DNA of 64,000 bases from Bryopsis sp. KO-2023 (GCA_030272585.1 BSYQ01000005.1:5797501-5861500), one strand, 5' to 3'; numbered from the stretch's first letter, positions 44,213 to 55,727 are shown. The notes: generated from the letters alone by a model not told the origin. Translations and numbers: made by a program.

Positions 44213-47200
44213 TCAATTGCGCTCTTTCGACCGAAGGCGTTCACTTCGACGGATAACAATTGGCGGAGACAAGTCCGTCGACTTGATTTTGTTTTGGTAT
44301 TCTTCTACCAATTCCCTAGCATTCTCCATATGCTCTTCGGGTTCCCAAGTATTATGCTCATGTCCATAACCCATCCATTTGCACAAATACTCAGTTTTAC
44401 GCTTTCGACCTATTCGCCGTACACGATGATCTAAAAGCATTTCAACCTCATATTCCAACTCATCATCGAGTTCCACCGGCGGAGGAGGCTGAACTTTTCC
44501 ATGCGCCCAATAAGGCTTCAACAAGCTCGCATGAAAAACCGGATGAATTCTAAGATAGTTCGGTAAATCCAACCGAAAAGCTACCTTACCGATTTGATCC
44601 GAAATAGTAAAGGGTCCGATCCACTTCGGCATCAGTTTTCGGGATCCTGGATGTTTTAGGCGGATATGCCGTGCATCCAACAACACCTTATCGCCTACTT
44701 TCACATCCACAGGACGTCTATGTCGATCAGCATACGCCTTCATCCTTTGACGTGCTGCCTCTAAACACCTTTTCGCCTTCACAATGCTATCTCTTATCGT
44801 TGTCGTCATTCTTTGTACAGCTGGCACCGCCATCTGCAGTGACGAGCTCTTTCTACTAGATGCACCTGGCCCGAATCCAAGCATCTGTGCCGTCGTAGCT
44901 GTCCAAGGATCACGACCGTAATTAAGGAAAAATGGTGTCTCACCAGTCGCTTCCGACTTGGAGTTATTCATAGCAAACTCGACAACTGGCAACAGTTCAG
45001 ACCAATCACTGTGGCGTATCCCAACAAAATGTCTTAGGGTGTCTTCTAAGACTTTGTTCATCGCCTCAGTCTGCCCATCAGTGGTGGGATGAAAAGCAGT
45101 TGACATAGCCTGACTGATCTTCCAAGTATTACACAATTCCGCAAAGAATCGTGATCTCCACCTGGGATCTCTGTCACTCACCAATGTCCTAGGAAGACCG
45201 TGTGAACGGAAGACATGTGATACAAAGAGTCTCGCTGTTTCTGCAGCATCACACTTCGTGTATGTTGCAGCGCATCTCACCATTTTCGTGAGTCGGTCCA
45301 CGAAAACTAGGATCGCATCATAATGCTCAGCACCTGACTTGGGAAGCTCGACTATCAAATCCATCGAAACACTCTCCCAACGAGCATCTGGTATCGGTAG
45401 AGGTTGCAACGAACCAGGAGGTTTGCCACGTCTCCACTTGTTCCGTTGACAACTATCACAACCTTTGATAAAGGACAATATATCCTTCTCTACCCCTGGC
45501 CACCAAAACCACTTCAACAAATTGTGTTTCGTCTTTTTGACACCAAAGTGTCCCGAATACACCGTTGAATGAAAATCTTTCATAATATCCAACCTGAGGC
45601 CATCAAAGTTTGGGACAACCACCCGCGTTCCATTCCACCAAAAACCCGAGTCGAAACGACACATTGAAGCAGCGGATTCCAATGTATTGAACCACTCGTC
45701 TTTAGCGTACCCCTCAGATAATCGTCGCTGAAGATCGATATTAGGCAAAGGAGAGAGAGCTGGGCTCTCCTCACCAAGGTGACTGAGTCGGCCACGCTTG
45801 CTCACCGACTCCAACAAGACACTGATCTGCTGAGAATACCGTACAGGATAGCGCGACAAGGGGTCTGCTACATTCGTCCTGCCTGGCTGGTATTCCCACT
45901 TGAATCGGTATCCCTGAAGACACTCAAGCCACCGCACCGCTCTTCGAGACAACGTTACCTGGGAATGGAAAAATGTGTTGGGTTTGTGATCCACGATCAC
46001 CTTAAACTCCATCACATCCAGATAGCACCTCCACAACTTCAAAGCATGGACAACAGCAAACATTTCTTTGTCTGATATTGACCATCTCAATTGTGCACCA
46101 TGTAGCATTTTACTTTCAAATGCTATTGGTCGACCTTCTTGAAGTAATATTGCACCAATAGCCCAATCCGAGGCATCGGCAATAACTTCAAAAGGTTTAC
46201 TGAAATCTGGCATTGCCAAGCAAGGTGCATGGGTCAGGGCTTCCTTAACTGCAACCATTGCTTTGCGACAATCATCATTCCAGTCCCACTCCTTACTCTT
46301 CCTAAGTAAGTTCGTAAGTGGTCCGACTAATTTACTGTATCCTTGAATGAACCGACGGAAGTAATTTGAAAGACCTAAGAAGGATCTCAACTCAGATATA
46401 TTTTGTGGCTCTGGCCAATCAATGACCTTCTGAGTCTTGCGAGTATCTACCGCAATCCCTTCTTTGCTTATCACGAAGCCAAGATAATGCAAAGCATCCT
46501 TAAAGAAATCACACTTTGATCTCTTCAAGAAGAGCTTGTGCTCTCTCAAACGATCCATGACCTTTTTGAGATGCATGATGTGGTCTTTCTCATTCCTCGA
46601 ATACACAAGTATATCATCAAGATAGATAAGGACGTACTTCCCTATCATCCCATGAAATACACGGTTCATCCATGTTTGGAATATCGCTGGTGCATTCGTC
46701 AAACCCATCGGTAAGACACGATATTCAAACAATCCAAAGGGCGTCTTGAAAGCCGTTTTAGCCTGGTCCTCAGCTTTGACACGAAGCTGCCAGTAACCAG
46801 CTTTCAAATCAAGGGCGGAAAAGTACCTCGCACCTTGTAACTGATCCAACAGATCATCGATACGTGGGATAGGGTATTGATTTTTGACTGTTAACTTATT
46901 CAAACCCCTGTAGTCCACACACATTCTTTTTGTCCCATCTGGTTTGGGTACAAACAAGACTGGTGCTCCCCATGGACTACACGACGGTTGAATAAGTCCC
47001 TTAGCCAACATATCCGATATCTGATCCTCAATTTCCTTACGCTCTCCAGGCGTATAGCGAAATATAGGACGACTCACAGGATTTGCTCCTGGTATCAGAT
47101 CTATAGAAGCATCGAACTCTCTAGAGGGTGGACACGAGGCCAATTCATTCGCAAACCGATCCTCGTATTCGTCCAATATAGGAGCCAACATGTTCTCCAA

Positions 47201-49462
47201 CGTTTCTTTCTCAACATGATCACCGTGTGCGGATTTTACCACATCCTCTAGTGATCCACGTTCACGAAACAACGCATTAGGAGACCCACGAAACAACGCA
47301 TTAGGAGACCCATGTTCCTCCCCCTCAAGAGGTGGCGTGACCTCACGCACCAAGACAAGGAATGGAGTGATCCGATCATCACGAAGACATCGTTTCACTT
47401 GTTTAATGGAAAGAAATGGAGTAACCGTATGAACACAACGATCACTACGATTTCGAGCCGAAATAGTATGATGGATCGTAACTCGACGTCCACGAGTTGA
47501 CAACAACGAACAACTGTTATGAAGGAAATCCATATGAGCACAATGGTCCTTCAACCAAACATCTCCAAGATAAAGGTCAAAGTGAGGAGCACTGATCACC
47601 AAGCACTCTAACTTTTCACGAAGACCTTGTATCCGAAGAGGAACTGTGGTTTTACCAGAACAAGTCAATGGTGTACCATCAGCCATTTGAACAGTTGTAT
47701 CACTTTGAGCTTGGTATGAGATACCACAAGCCTCACAAAATTGTTGGGAAATATAGGCTGAACCAGCCGCACCCGAATCCAACAATATATGTGCAGGAGT
47801 ATCAAAGATACGTCCCTCGAAAACCATCGACATAGTCATGATCTCCTTGTCAATTGTGGGTTCCACAATTCGAGGCACAGGAGCATCATAATACACATCA
47901 AATGGTTGGGAAAATGGTATCTTACGAGCTCTCTCAAATAAGAATGCCCCTTTCCGATATTGTGCTAGCAAGCGCATGCTATCAAACACACGAAAAGCTT
48001 TGCGCATCTTATGAGGTACCAAGACACAAGCACTTGTTGTCATTGGTGCTCTTTTCTTACACTCGAAATAGTGCTTCAGGAAAGCATCCATTTGTGCCTT
48101 TCCTGGGTTGAGCCACACATGCTCGCCCGACACATCACACGTAAGAAAATCTTCACAAGATCTTTTACAAGCATCAACCGGAAAACAACCTCCAGAAGAA
48201 TCGAACGTAAACTTCCGTCCCGTTCTCTCTTCGAGTCTTTCAAGTTCTCGCTTGATCATCTTGCGATGAACACCATGATCCATCTGATCATTCACCTTCT
48301 TTTCATTTCTGCACGAAAATTTCTTTTCGTCAGTAGAAGCATGAATTTTCATTTCCTCATCGATCATTGCATTTGAGGGTTCCACTACCTCATCAATATG
48401 CACATGACTCTCGATAGGAGATAAGACATTGATCGCCAAATCGCTCACCTTGCCTTTCCCACCACACTTGTGTGACACATCCCATGGAGCACCACAAGTG
48501 AAGCAAAGCTTTTGTGCTATCCTTCTAGCACGCTCCTCCGGGGAAAGCTTTGTGCCGCGAACCGTACCCTTCGCTTTCTTACTAGCGTTCGGGTTCGCTT
48601 GCCCACTGGTAAATGATGGTCTAGTCTTTGCTTTCTTTGAAGTCTTGTATCCATACAAGTCTTCCCCACGACCATGAACATTCCCGGATTTATTCTTAAT
48701 CACAGGGATCCGCTCATCATGGGTTACTCCTTTTGCAAGGACATGATTTCGAAGATCGTTGTAGATCGTCCAAGGTTTCCCATGAACATCTGTCTCGACC
48801 GACGACTTCAATGCCGGATGCAAATTATGGAGTAAAAAGAAGCATTTACTCGCTTCATCCATCGGAATACGACGAAGTTTAAACAAATCATCTACGAATC
48901 TGACGAATTCATTCGTATTCACTTTGCGCTCAAGGTGATCACGACATGAAATGAGTTTCTTTGTAATGGCATAATCCGATGCCATTTCCCCGAAACTACC
49001 GTCACTCATCGTCTCACAGATTTGTTTCCAAGAAACTTCACCTTTTTCCAAGGACTCTGATGACACTCTAGCCGCCAAATGTTTTTGTGCAGCTCTACCG
49101 AAAAACGTGGGAGCAACCTTTCCCCATCGTTCTTGGTTGATACCAGCTGCCACAAAGTAGACAGTAAGACTACTCTGGAATTCTTTCCAGGGTATCTTTC
49201 CATCATATTTTTCTGGCTTAGCTACTTGAGATGTCATACCACGCGGCCCACCATCATTTCCAGATTGCACAATGTCTATCGACTCATCCTCGTCCATTTT
49301 ATCCTTATCTTTGGAACTTTCAGGGTCAGGTAATTTCATTACCAAATCTGCCAACAGCCCTTCCATTTCTGTAAGCCTTTCTTCTAAATCCTTGGTCTTA
49401 GGAGGGGGTTCCACCTCTGCCTCCTTTTCACTGGTATGACTACTCTTGTCATTACCATCCAT
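44213..49462 (-). CDS. Gag-Pol polyprotein of chromovirus, copy 3
   Basis: 1,749 residues. It differs from copies 1 and 2 by Val to Met at residue 1453, 13 residues before the catalytic Glu of integrase. The other change (46328) is silent. No frame break. Confidence 0.95.
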   Translation of the reverse strand: MDGNDKSSHTSEKEAEVEPPPKTKDLEERLTEMEGLLADLVMKLPDPESSKDKDKMDEDESIDIVQSGNDGGPRGMTSQVAKPEKYDGKIPWKEFQSSLTVYFVAAGINQERWGKVAPTFFGRAAQKHLAARVSSESLEKGEVSWKQICETMSDGSFGEMASDYAITKKLISCRDHLERKVNTNEFVRFVDDLFKLRRIPMDEASKCFFLLHNLHPALKSSVETDVHGKPWTIYNDLRNHVLAKGVTHDERIPVIKNKSGNVHGRGEDLYGYKTSKKAKTRPSFTSGQANPNASKKAKGTVRGTKLSPEERARRIAQKLCFTCGAPWDVSHKCGGKGKVSDLAINVLSPIESHVHIDEVVEPSNAMIDEEMKIHASTDEKKFSCRNEKKVNDQMDHGVHRKMIKRELERLEERTGRKFTFDSSGGCFPVDACKRSCEDFLTCDVSGEHVWLNPGKAQMDAFLKHYFECKKRAPMTTSACVLVPHKMRKAFRVFDSMRLLAQYRKGAFLFERARKIPFSQPFDVYYDAPVPRIVEPTIDKEIMTMSMVFEGRIFDTPAHILLDSGAAGSAYISQQFCEACGISYQAQSDTTVQMADGTPLTCSGKTTVPLRIQGLREKLECLVISAPHFDLYLGDVWLKDHCAHMDFLHNSCSLLSTRGRRVTIHHTISARNRSDRCVHTVTPFLSIKQVKRCLRDDRITPFLVLVREVTPPLEGEEHGSPNALFRGSPNALFRERGSLEDVVKSAHGDHVEKETLENMLAPILDEYEDRFANELASCPPSREFDASIDLIPGANPVSRPIFRYTPGERKEIEDQISDMLAKGLIQPSCSPWGAPVLFVPKPDGTKRMCVDYRGLNKLTVKNQYPIPRIDDLLDQLQGARYFSALDLKAGYWQLRVKAEDQAKTAFKTPFGLFEYRVLPMGLTNAPAIFQTWMNRVFHGMIGKYVLIYLDDILVYSRNEKDHIMHLKKVMDRLREHKLFLKRSKCDFFKDALHYLGFVISKEGIAVDTRKTQKVIDWPEPQNISELRSFLGLSNYFRRFIQGYSKLVGPLTNLLRKSKEWDWNDDCRKAMVAVKEALTHAPCLAMPDFSKPFEVIADASDWAIGAILLQEGRPIAFESKMLHGAQLRWSISDKEMFAVVHALKLWRCYLDVMEFKVIVDHKPNTFFHSQVTLSRRAVRWLECLQGYRFKWEYQPGRTNVADPLSRYPVRYSQQISVLLESVSKRGRLSHLGEESPALSPLPNIDLQRRLSEGYAKDEWFNTLESAASMCRFDSGFWWNGTRVVVPNFDGLRLDIMKDFHSTVYSGHFGVKKTKHNLLKWFWWPGVEKDILSFIKGCDSCQRNKWRRGKPPGSLQPLPIPDARWESVSMDLIVELPKSGAEHYDAILVFVDRLTKMVRCAATYTKCDAAETARLFVSHVFRSHGLPRTLVSDRDPRWRSRFFAELCNTWKISQAMSTAFHPTTDGQTEAMNKVLEDTLRHFVGIRHSDWSELLPVVEFAMNNSKSEATGETPFFLNYGRDPWTATTAQMLGFGPGASSRKSSSLQMAVPAVQRMTTTIRDSIVKAKRCLEAARQRMKAYADRHRRPVDVKVGDKVLLDARHIRLKHPGSRKLMPKWIGPFTISDQIGKVAFRLDLPNYLRIHPVFHASLLKPYWAHGKVQPPPPVELDDELEYEVEMLLDHRVRRIGRKRKTEYLCKWMGYGHEHNTWEPEEHMENARELVEEYQNKIKSTDLSPPIVIRRSERLRSKERN

Positions 49463-50583
49463 GGCCAAAGACTCCTACCAGAAAAATTCGAATTACACTG
49501 TAAGTGCGTTCAGTGTCACACTGTTCGACGTTTGCCACGACTGACGTCGCGCACAAACCACAGTCGAACTGGAAACGACCTATTCTGTCACACACTCTGT
49601 CGACTTTTGCCACGACTGGCGTCGCGCGAAAGCCACAGGCGAACTTAAAACGACGTGGAGGTTAACGATTTCAAGGTACTCTCACCAAAATAAGAGCCCA
49701 ATCGCGCCCCTGCAGTTGCCAAGAAGGCACACCGCCAACAAAAGAAAACCGATAGTCGCACCAAAACGAAGTCGCGTTTGGCGCCAGTACCACAGTCGAC
49801 GAAAAACGACTGTCACCTCGCCAAAACGACGACCACTTTAGGTAAGTACCAAAATCGATTTCAACGCCAACAGCGTAACAAATCGACCTGCGTTACTCTT
49901 GTCGTTTCTCACACTTCAGAATTCGAATTCGAATTTGTCATTCCTGGCAAAAACTGACGACCCCTGTAGCCTTTTTCGACCCAACTACCGAGCCACCCAA
50001 CCACCCTCTGGAAAAACGTCGAGCTAAGTCGACTAGCTTTAACAAAGCACGTCCAGAGTGCTGGCGACCTCGCAAGAAGTGGTCGAAACCCCAAAGAAAG
50101 TCGAGATCTCCACTCTCACACTTTCTGAAAATGGGATCTAAAGCTACAAACGTCAAGCGACCCTACAGAAACCTTTTCCGACACGGGCTAGCTTCTAAAC
50201 GACTCTATACCACTACCCTGAGGTTCCTTACGACCTCTTTTCACGTCAACCGAACCGGACGACCTCCCACAAACAAATCAAGAAATTCCAAAGGCCCTGT
50301 AAGACCCTTCCTCAACTTGGCCGACACGGGCGACCACTCACAACCAACTCGAAACACTTTTTTAAGGTCCTCTATGACCTTCTTTCAAGCATACCGTGGC
50401 GGACGACCGCTCACCACCAACGATCCCAAAAAAAAAAACAAAAATCTCAAAGGTAAGAGTAAGTCACCTTTGCCCCAAAGCGGACACCTTCGCCAAGGGC
50501 GTTTCCTTACTCGACAAGAAGCGCTCCCTCCTTGTTGTCTTCCTTATCGTTTCCTTTTCCTTTCCCTTCGCTCCGAAACCAAA

Positions 50584-50827
50584 TGTTGTGCTGCTTGACT
50601 TTCAGTGGCAGTGAAAGTCTTTCTCAAACCAAAACCTGGAAAGAGAGTGTACCAACGCCTTTTATGAGCGTTGCTAGTACACATGGTAGCAATCACCATA
50701 CTTGGTGATTGGACCCTGCTACCACCGTGTGGGGACAGATGCAAATGTGTCACGACAGGTGACACACGTGGCGACACACATGTACACGTGGCGACACACC
50801 GTGACACACGCGTGTGACGTCATAACA
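50584..50827 (-). repeat. 5' LTR, copy 3
   Basis: Same sequence as 30100-30343. Confidence 0.95.
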
Positions 50828-51663
50828 GGGTGTGTGGGTGAGTGTGCGCCTGTGAGCGCGTGCGCGCGCGCGGGTGGTTGAGTGTGTGTGGGTCAGCTCG
50901 TGGGTGAGCGCCAGTAGAGCGAAAAGACTTGGGAGCAGGTTCGTTTCTTTTTTGACGTGTGTGGCGACGGAACGCACAGGTGGTGGCGTGTTGGTGGCGT
51001 TTTTGGGTTCACGCGCGCCCTTGTTGGATCATCCGATCGGGTGATCCGGGATCATCCACGGGATCTCTCTCGGGAGAAAATCGGGAGAGAGGTCGAAGAA
51101 AAAAGCGAAGAAGCTAGAAAGGAAAAGGAAAGGGGGAGGGAAAGAAGGAAAATGAAAGAAGAATGCAAAGGAAATGGAATCTTCTCGAAAGGACCGAAAG
51201 AGAAAGAATCGAAAAAGGAAAAAGTAGAAAAGCACGGAAGAGGGCAGAAAAGAAAAGAAAGATTATTGGAAGAAAAGGAGGGAACGAACGGCACAAAAAT
51301 AAGAAAAGAACGACGAAAATAGAAAGAAACGAATCGATCTCTTGCGGGGAAAGAAAAAAAAGAAGAAAAAAAAACACCACAACTCGAAGAGACACCAAAA
51401 ACCCATGGAAAACGAAGAACTCCTTTTACGCGATAATTCGAGCGAACGAAATGGGCCATCGCCGACATCTCTCGCATATCCGAATCCGAGCACCCGGAAA
51501 ATCGCAACGATGAAAAAACTCGAAACGAGTCCTAACCACGAACGAACACCCTCCCGAAGTTTTGGCGCAACCTCGTTCCCGCGCGCGACGGCACTTGTCC
51601 CCGACAGCTTCCCGACAGCTTCCCGAACCTACCACGCTCTCCGCACGCGCAATCCCTCGAGCC

Positions 51664-51734
51664 GCGTTGGTGATATAGTGGTAGCATACTACCCTCCCAA
51701 GGTAGAGACCCGGGTTCGATTCCCGGTCAACGCA
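51664..51734 (+). tRNA. trnG-CCC: tRNA-Gly(CCC), unit 11
   Basis: Copy of 299-369. Confidence 0.96.
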
Positions 51735-51809
51735 CCCGTGCTCTTTTTTTCGCGGACCGACCTCCGAGACCCCAGCTTGAGGACGCGGGGCGGGCCCCTC
51801 CTCTCGTAC

Positions 51810-51890
51810 GTGGCGATGGCCGAGTTGGTCCAAGGCGCTGGAGTAAGGTTCCAGTCCGAAAGGGCGTGGGTTCAAATCCCACTCGCCACA
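51810..51890 (+). tRNA. trnL-AAG: tRNA-Leu(AAG), unit 11
   Basis: Copy of 445-525. Confidence 0.96.
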
Positions 51891-51938
51891 CGTCATAATT
51901 TGTGACGTGGCGTGAGGCTTCCAGTCAAAAGCGTTGGT

Positions 51939-52024
51939 TGCCCCGGACCAGGATCGAACTGGTGACCTCCGGATGGCTCACGAGGTTATGAGACCGACGC
52001 GCTAACCGACTGCGCCACCGAGGC
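51939..52024 (-). tRNA. trnM-CAT: tRNA-Met(CAT), unit 11
   Basis: Copy of 574-659; intron 51975-51986. Confidence 0.95.
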
Positions 52025-52130
52025 CACGGGAAGATTTCGGTGCCGCCGATCTCGGACCGCTGCTCGGCGCCGTCTGCGACTCCCGTCCGGGGCGGGGCCC
52101 TCGTGGGGGTGGCTCCCGAGCGGCGATCGT

Positions 52131-52213
52131 GTGGTGATGGCCGAGTTGGTCTAAGGCGCTAGATTCAGGTTCTAGTTCGGAGACGAGCGTGGGTTCGAAT
52201 CCCACTCACCACA
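52131..52213 (+). tRNA. trnL-CAG: tRNA-Leu(CAG), unit 11
   Basis: Copy of 766-848. Confidence 0.96.
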
Positions 52214-52283
52214 ACGTGCCTTTTCGCGTCACCCCCTCGGTTTGCGAACACACACGCACACACATGCCTCCGAGGCATTGCCT

Positions 52284-52365
52284 CGTTGAGGGCAGGATTC
52301 GAACCTGCGCGGGACAAACCCAGTGGATTTCTAGTCCACCTCCTTAACCACTCGGACACCCCAAC
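52284..52365 (-). tRNA. trnS-AGA: tRNA-Ser(AGA), unit 11
   Basis: Copy of 919-1000. Confidence 0.95.
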
Positions 52366-52470
52366 TCACGTTGTGATGAGGCGTCCCGTGGTCCATCCTC
52401 GTCACACGCCTCGTCATCAACCTCATCAGCCTCGTCGTCCGCCTCGTCACGCCCTCGTCGTCGTGACCGG

Positions 52471-52530
52471 GTCGTTGTAGTACAGAGGTGAGTATTCTTG
52501 CCTGTCACGCGGGTTCAATTTGCAACGGCA
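52471..52530 (+). tRNA. T-arm-deficient tRNA-Asp(GTC)-like, unit 11
   Basis: Copy of 1106-1165. Confidence 0.6.
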
Positions 52531-52582
52531 CACCCACCCCGCATCCTTGTCTTTTGCCGCTCCGAAAAACGACTTCGACGCT

Positions 52583-52664
52583 CGCTGAGAGCAGGATTTG
52601 AACCTGCGCGGGATAAACCCAGTGGATTTCGAGTCCACCTCCTTAACCACTCGGACATCTCAGC
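52583..52664 (-). tRNA. trnS-CGA: tRNA-Ser(CGA), unit 11
   Basis: Copy of 1218-1299. Confidence 0.96.
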
Positions 52665-52770
52665 TCGACGACGTGTCGATCGCGCGTTGCGTGGAGGCTC
52701 GGTCGACCCCCCGCGATCGAGATTCCCGGGATCGGGATCCACGAGATCGGCGCGATCCTGTTTGAGACAT

Positions 52771-52844
52771 GCCCGGGTAGCTCAGTTTGGTAGAGCGCGA
52801 GACTTTTAATCTCGTGGCCGAGGGTTCGAGTCCCTCCTCGGGCG
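52771..52844 (+). tRNA. trnK-TTT: tRNA-Lys(TTT), unit 11
   Basis: Copy of 1406-1479, with the G-C form of pair 5-68. Confidence 0.96.
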
Positions 52845-52873
52845 TCTGCCCTCCCGTTCCGACGAGAGACAGG

Positions 52874-53150
52874 TGTTAGATTTGGGGGTGCGAGTCTAAG
52901 AAGAGCTAAAAACTAAAACTTCCGAGTCCTTGACCTTGAAGCCCATTAATACCATGACCCCCAAGGATCCTAGCGTCCCCGCATGGTACCTAGGACAACC
53001 ATCCTAGGTGGGCACCCGACATAGGTCTAGTCATCATGACTAGACTTGACTCACATGTCCACGTCAACATGACTACGCATGACTGTACATGACTGTACAT
53101 GACTGTACATGACTGAACCCGACTGGATGTAGCTCTTAACATCCCTAACA
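52874..53150. repeat. Solo LTR, unit 11 (277 bp)
   Basis: Long form with five decamers. Confidence 0.8.
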
Positions 53151-53320
53151 ACAGGACCTTACGGGTCCGGGTACGGTGACCGACCGTAACCGTATTAAAA
53201 ACTTGTCCGACCGTAAATTACCGTACATGACGGTAAACAACTTTCGGTCACGGAACACAATTACGGCCGCATTACGCCGACGGGTAACACGACCGAGCAA
53301 GCTCGGGTGTTTTCGTCGAG

Positions 53321-53391
53321 GCGTTGATGGTACAGTGGTAGCATACTACCCTGCCACGGTAGAGACCCGGGTTCGATTCCCGGTCAACGCA
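53321..53391 (+). tRNA. trnG-GCC: tRNA-Gly(GCC), unit 11
   Basis: Copy of 1946-2016. Confidence 0.96.
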
Positions 53392-53460
53392 CTCAAGGCC
53401 TTTTTCTCGCGGTCGTAGCACCGGAAAAAAAACGAGCACGGAAAAAGAAAAGTCCACCGA

Positions 53461-53576
53461 GTTGCCGCCGCCGGATTTCCTGAGACATCCCTGATCTCGG
53501 TACTGATCGGCCCCAACCGTGCTTGATTGGCGAGTTCGGAAGGGATCGCATGTATTCACGGTGGTTTGATGGCAAC
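53461..53576 (-). rRNA. 5S rRNA, unit 11
   Basis: Copy of 2086-2201. Confidence 0.88.
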
Positions 53577-54620
53577 ACGTTTCGAAGCGGACGCCGGGAG
53601 GTGAAGTATCCGTTCCTCAGGTGCGCGAGGGACGTGTCCCTCCGATGGTTTGGTGGACCGATTGTTTTTTTGTTTGTTCTTTTGAGGTGAGGTTGGCAGA
53701 GCGGTGAAATGGTGTTTTTGGCTTCATCCAATCGGAAAGGACCCGGTGGGAGCGTTTTCAGGTGTGGCACGATCTTTCGTGGGTGGGTGTGTGGGTGAGT
53801 GTGCGCCTGTGAGCGCGTGCGCGCGCGCGGGTGGTTGAGTGTGTGTGGGTCAGCTCGTGGGTGAGCGCCAGTAGAGCGAAAAGACTTGGGAGCAGGTTCG
53901 TTTCTTTTTTGACGTGTGTGGCGACGGAACGCACAGGTGGTGGCGTGTTGGTGGCGTTTTTGGGTTCACGCGCGCCCTTGTTGGATCATCCGATCGGGTG
54001 ATCCGGGATCATCCACGGGATCTCTCTCGGGAGAAAATCGGGAGAGAGGTCGAAGAAAAAAGCGAAGAAGCTAGAAAGGAAAAGGAAAGGGGGAGGGAAA
54101 GAAGGAAAATGAAAGAAGAATGCAAAGGAAATGGAATCTTCTCGAAAGGACCGAAAGAGAAAGAATCGAAAAAGGAAAAAGTAGAAAAGCACGGAAGAGG
54201 GCAGAAAAGAAAAGAAAGATTATTGGAAGAAAAGGAGGGAACGAACGGCACAAAAATAAGAAAAGAACGACGAAAATAGAAAGAAACGAATCGATCTCTT
54301 GCGGGGAAAGAAAAAAAAGAAGAAAAAAAAACACCACAACTCGAAGAGACACCAAAAACCCATGGAAAACGAAGAACTCCTTTTACGCGATAATTCGAGC
54401 GAACGAAATGGGCCATCGCCGACATCTCTCGCATATCCGAATCCGAGCACCCGGAAAATCGCAACGATGAAAAAACTCGAAACGAGTCCTAACCACGAAC
54501 GAACACCCTCCCGAAGTTTTGGCGCAACCTCGTTCCCGCGCGCGACGGCACTTGTCCCCGACAGCTTCCCGACAGCTTCCCGAACCTACCACGCTCTCCG
54601 CACGCGCAATCCCTCGAGCC

Positions 54621-54691
54621 GCGTTGGTGATATAGTGGTAGCATACTACCCTCCCAAGGTAGAGACCCGGGTTCGATTCCCGGTCAACGCA
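54621..54691 (+). tRNA. trnG-CCC: tRNA-Gly(CCC), unit 12
   Basis: Copy of 299-369. Confidence 0.96.
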
Positions 54692-54766
54692 CCCGTGCTC
54701 TTTTTTTCGCGGACCGACCTCCGAGACCCCAGCTTGAGGACGCGGGGCGGGCCCCTCCTCTCGTAC

Positions 54767-54847
54767 GTGGCGATGGCCGAGTTGGTCCAAGGCGCTGGAG
54801 TAAGGTTCCAGTCCGAAAGGGCGTGGGTTCAAATCCCACTCGCCACA
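54767..54847 (+). tRNA. trnL-AAG: tRNA-Leu(AAG), unit 12
   Basis: Copy of 445-525. Confidence 0.96.
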
Positions 54848-54895
54848 CGTCATAATTTGTGACGTGGCGTGAGGCTTCCAGTCAAAAGCGTTGGT

Positions 54896-54981
54896 TGCCC
54901 CGGACCAGGATCGAACTGGTGACCTCCGGATGGCTCACGAGGTTATGAGACCGACGCGCTAACCGACTGCGCCACCGAGGC
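54896..54981 (-). tRNA. trnM-CAT: tRNA-Met(CAT), unit 12
   Basis: Copy of 574-659; intron 54932-54943. Confidence 0.95.
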
Positions 54982-55087
54982 CACGGGAAGATTTCGGTGC
55001 CGCCGATCTCGGACCGCTGCTCGGCGCCGTCTGCGACTCCCGTCCGGGGCGGGGCCCTCGTGGGGGTGGCTCCCGAGCGGCGATCGT

Positions 55088-55170
55088 GTGGTGATGGCCG
55101 AGTTGGTCTAAGGCGCTAGATTCAGGTTCTAGTTCGGAGACGAGCGTGGGTTCGAATCCCACTCACCACA
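55088..55170 (+). tRNA. trnL-CAG: tRNA-Leu(CAG), unit 12
   Basis: Copy of 766-848. Confidence 0.96.
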
Positions 55171-55240
55171 ACGTGCCTTTTCGCGTCACCCCCTCGGTTT
55201 GCGAACACACACGCACACACATGCCTCCGAGGCATTGCCT

Positions 55241-55322
55241 CGTTGAGGGCAGGATTCGAACCTGCGCGGGACAAACCCAGTGGATTTCTAGTCCACCTCC
55301 TTAACCACTCGGACACCCCAAC
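55241..55322 (-). tRNA. trnS-AGA: tRNA-Ser(AGA), unit 12
   Basis: Copy of 919-1000. Confidence 0.95.
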
Positions 55323-55427
55323 TCACGTTGTGATGAGGCGTCCCGTGGTCCATCCTCGTCACACGCCTCGTCATCAACCTCATCAGCCTCGTCGTCCGCC
55401 TCGTCACGCCCTCGTCGTCGTGACCGG

Positions 55428-55487
55428 GTCGTTGTAGTACAGAGGTGAGTATTCTTGCCTGTCACGCGGGTTCAATTTGCAACGGCA
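55428..55487 (+). tRNA. T-arm-deficient tRNA-Asp(GTC)-like, unit 12
   Basis: Copy of 1106-1165. Confidence 0.6.
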
Positions 55488-55539
55488 CACCCACCCCGCA
55501 TCCTTGTCTTTTGCCGCTCCGAAAAACGACTTCGACGCT

Positions 55540-55621
55540 CGCTGAGAGCAGGATTTGAACCTGCGCGGGATAAACCCAGTGGATTTCGAGTCCACCTCCT
55601 TAACCACTCGGACATCTCAGC
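55540..55621 (-). tRNA. trnS-CGA: tRNA-Ser(CGA), unit 12
   Basis: Copy of 1218-1299. Confidence 0.96.
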
Positions 55622-55727
55622 TCGACGACGTGTCGATCGCGCGTTGCGTGGAGGCTCGGTCGACCCCCCGCGATCGAGATTCCCGGGATCGGGATCCACG
55701 AGATCGGCGCGATCCTGTTTGAGACAT

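Larger units (their letters stand above)
43548..50827 (-). mobile_element. Ty3/gypsy chromovirus, copy 3 (unit 10)
   Basis: Same insertion as copies 1 and 2 (GGGTG at 43543-43547 and 50828-50832). Two base changes were seen relative to the others, at 45106 and 46328. Confidence 0.96.
41124..51365 (+). repeat. Array unit 10 with retrotransposon (10,242 bp)
   Basis: Shares T at 42597 and A at 43462 with units 8 and 9. It adds private changes at 42194 (T), 42792 (A), 45106 (T, Val to Met in integrase) and 46328 (T, silent). The element is at 43548-50827. Confidence 0.95.
51366..54322 (+). repeat. Array unit 11 (2,957 bp)
   Basis: Long form, empty retrotransposon site, without the substitutions that mark units 8-10. 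Confidence 0.95.

Noticed and set aside
20640..51365. Three independent insertions of the same element family
   Set aside because: Identical insertion point and shared flanking substitutions require one insertion followed by unit duplication.
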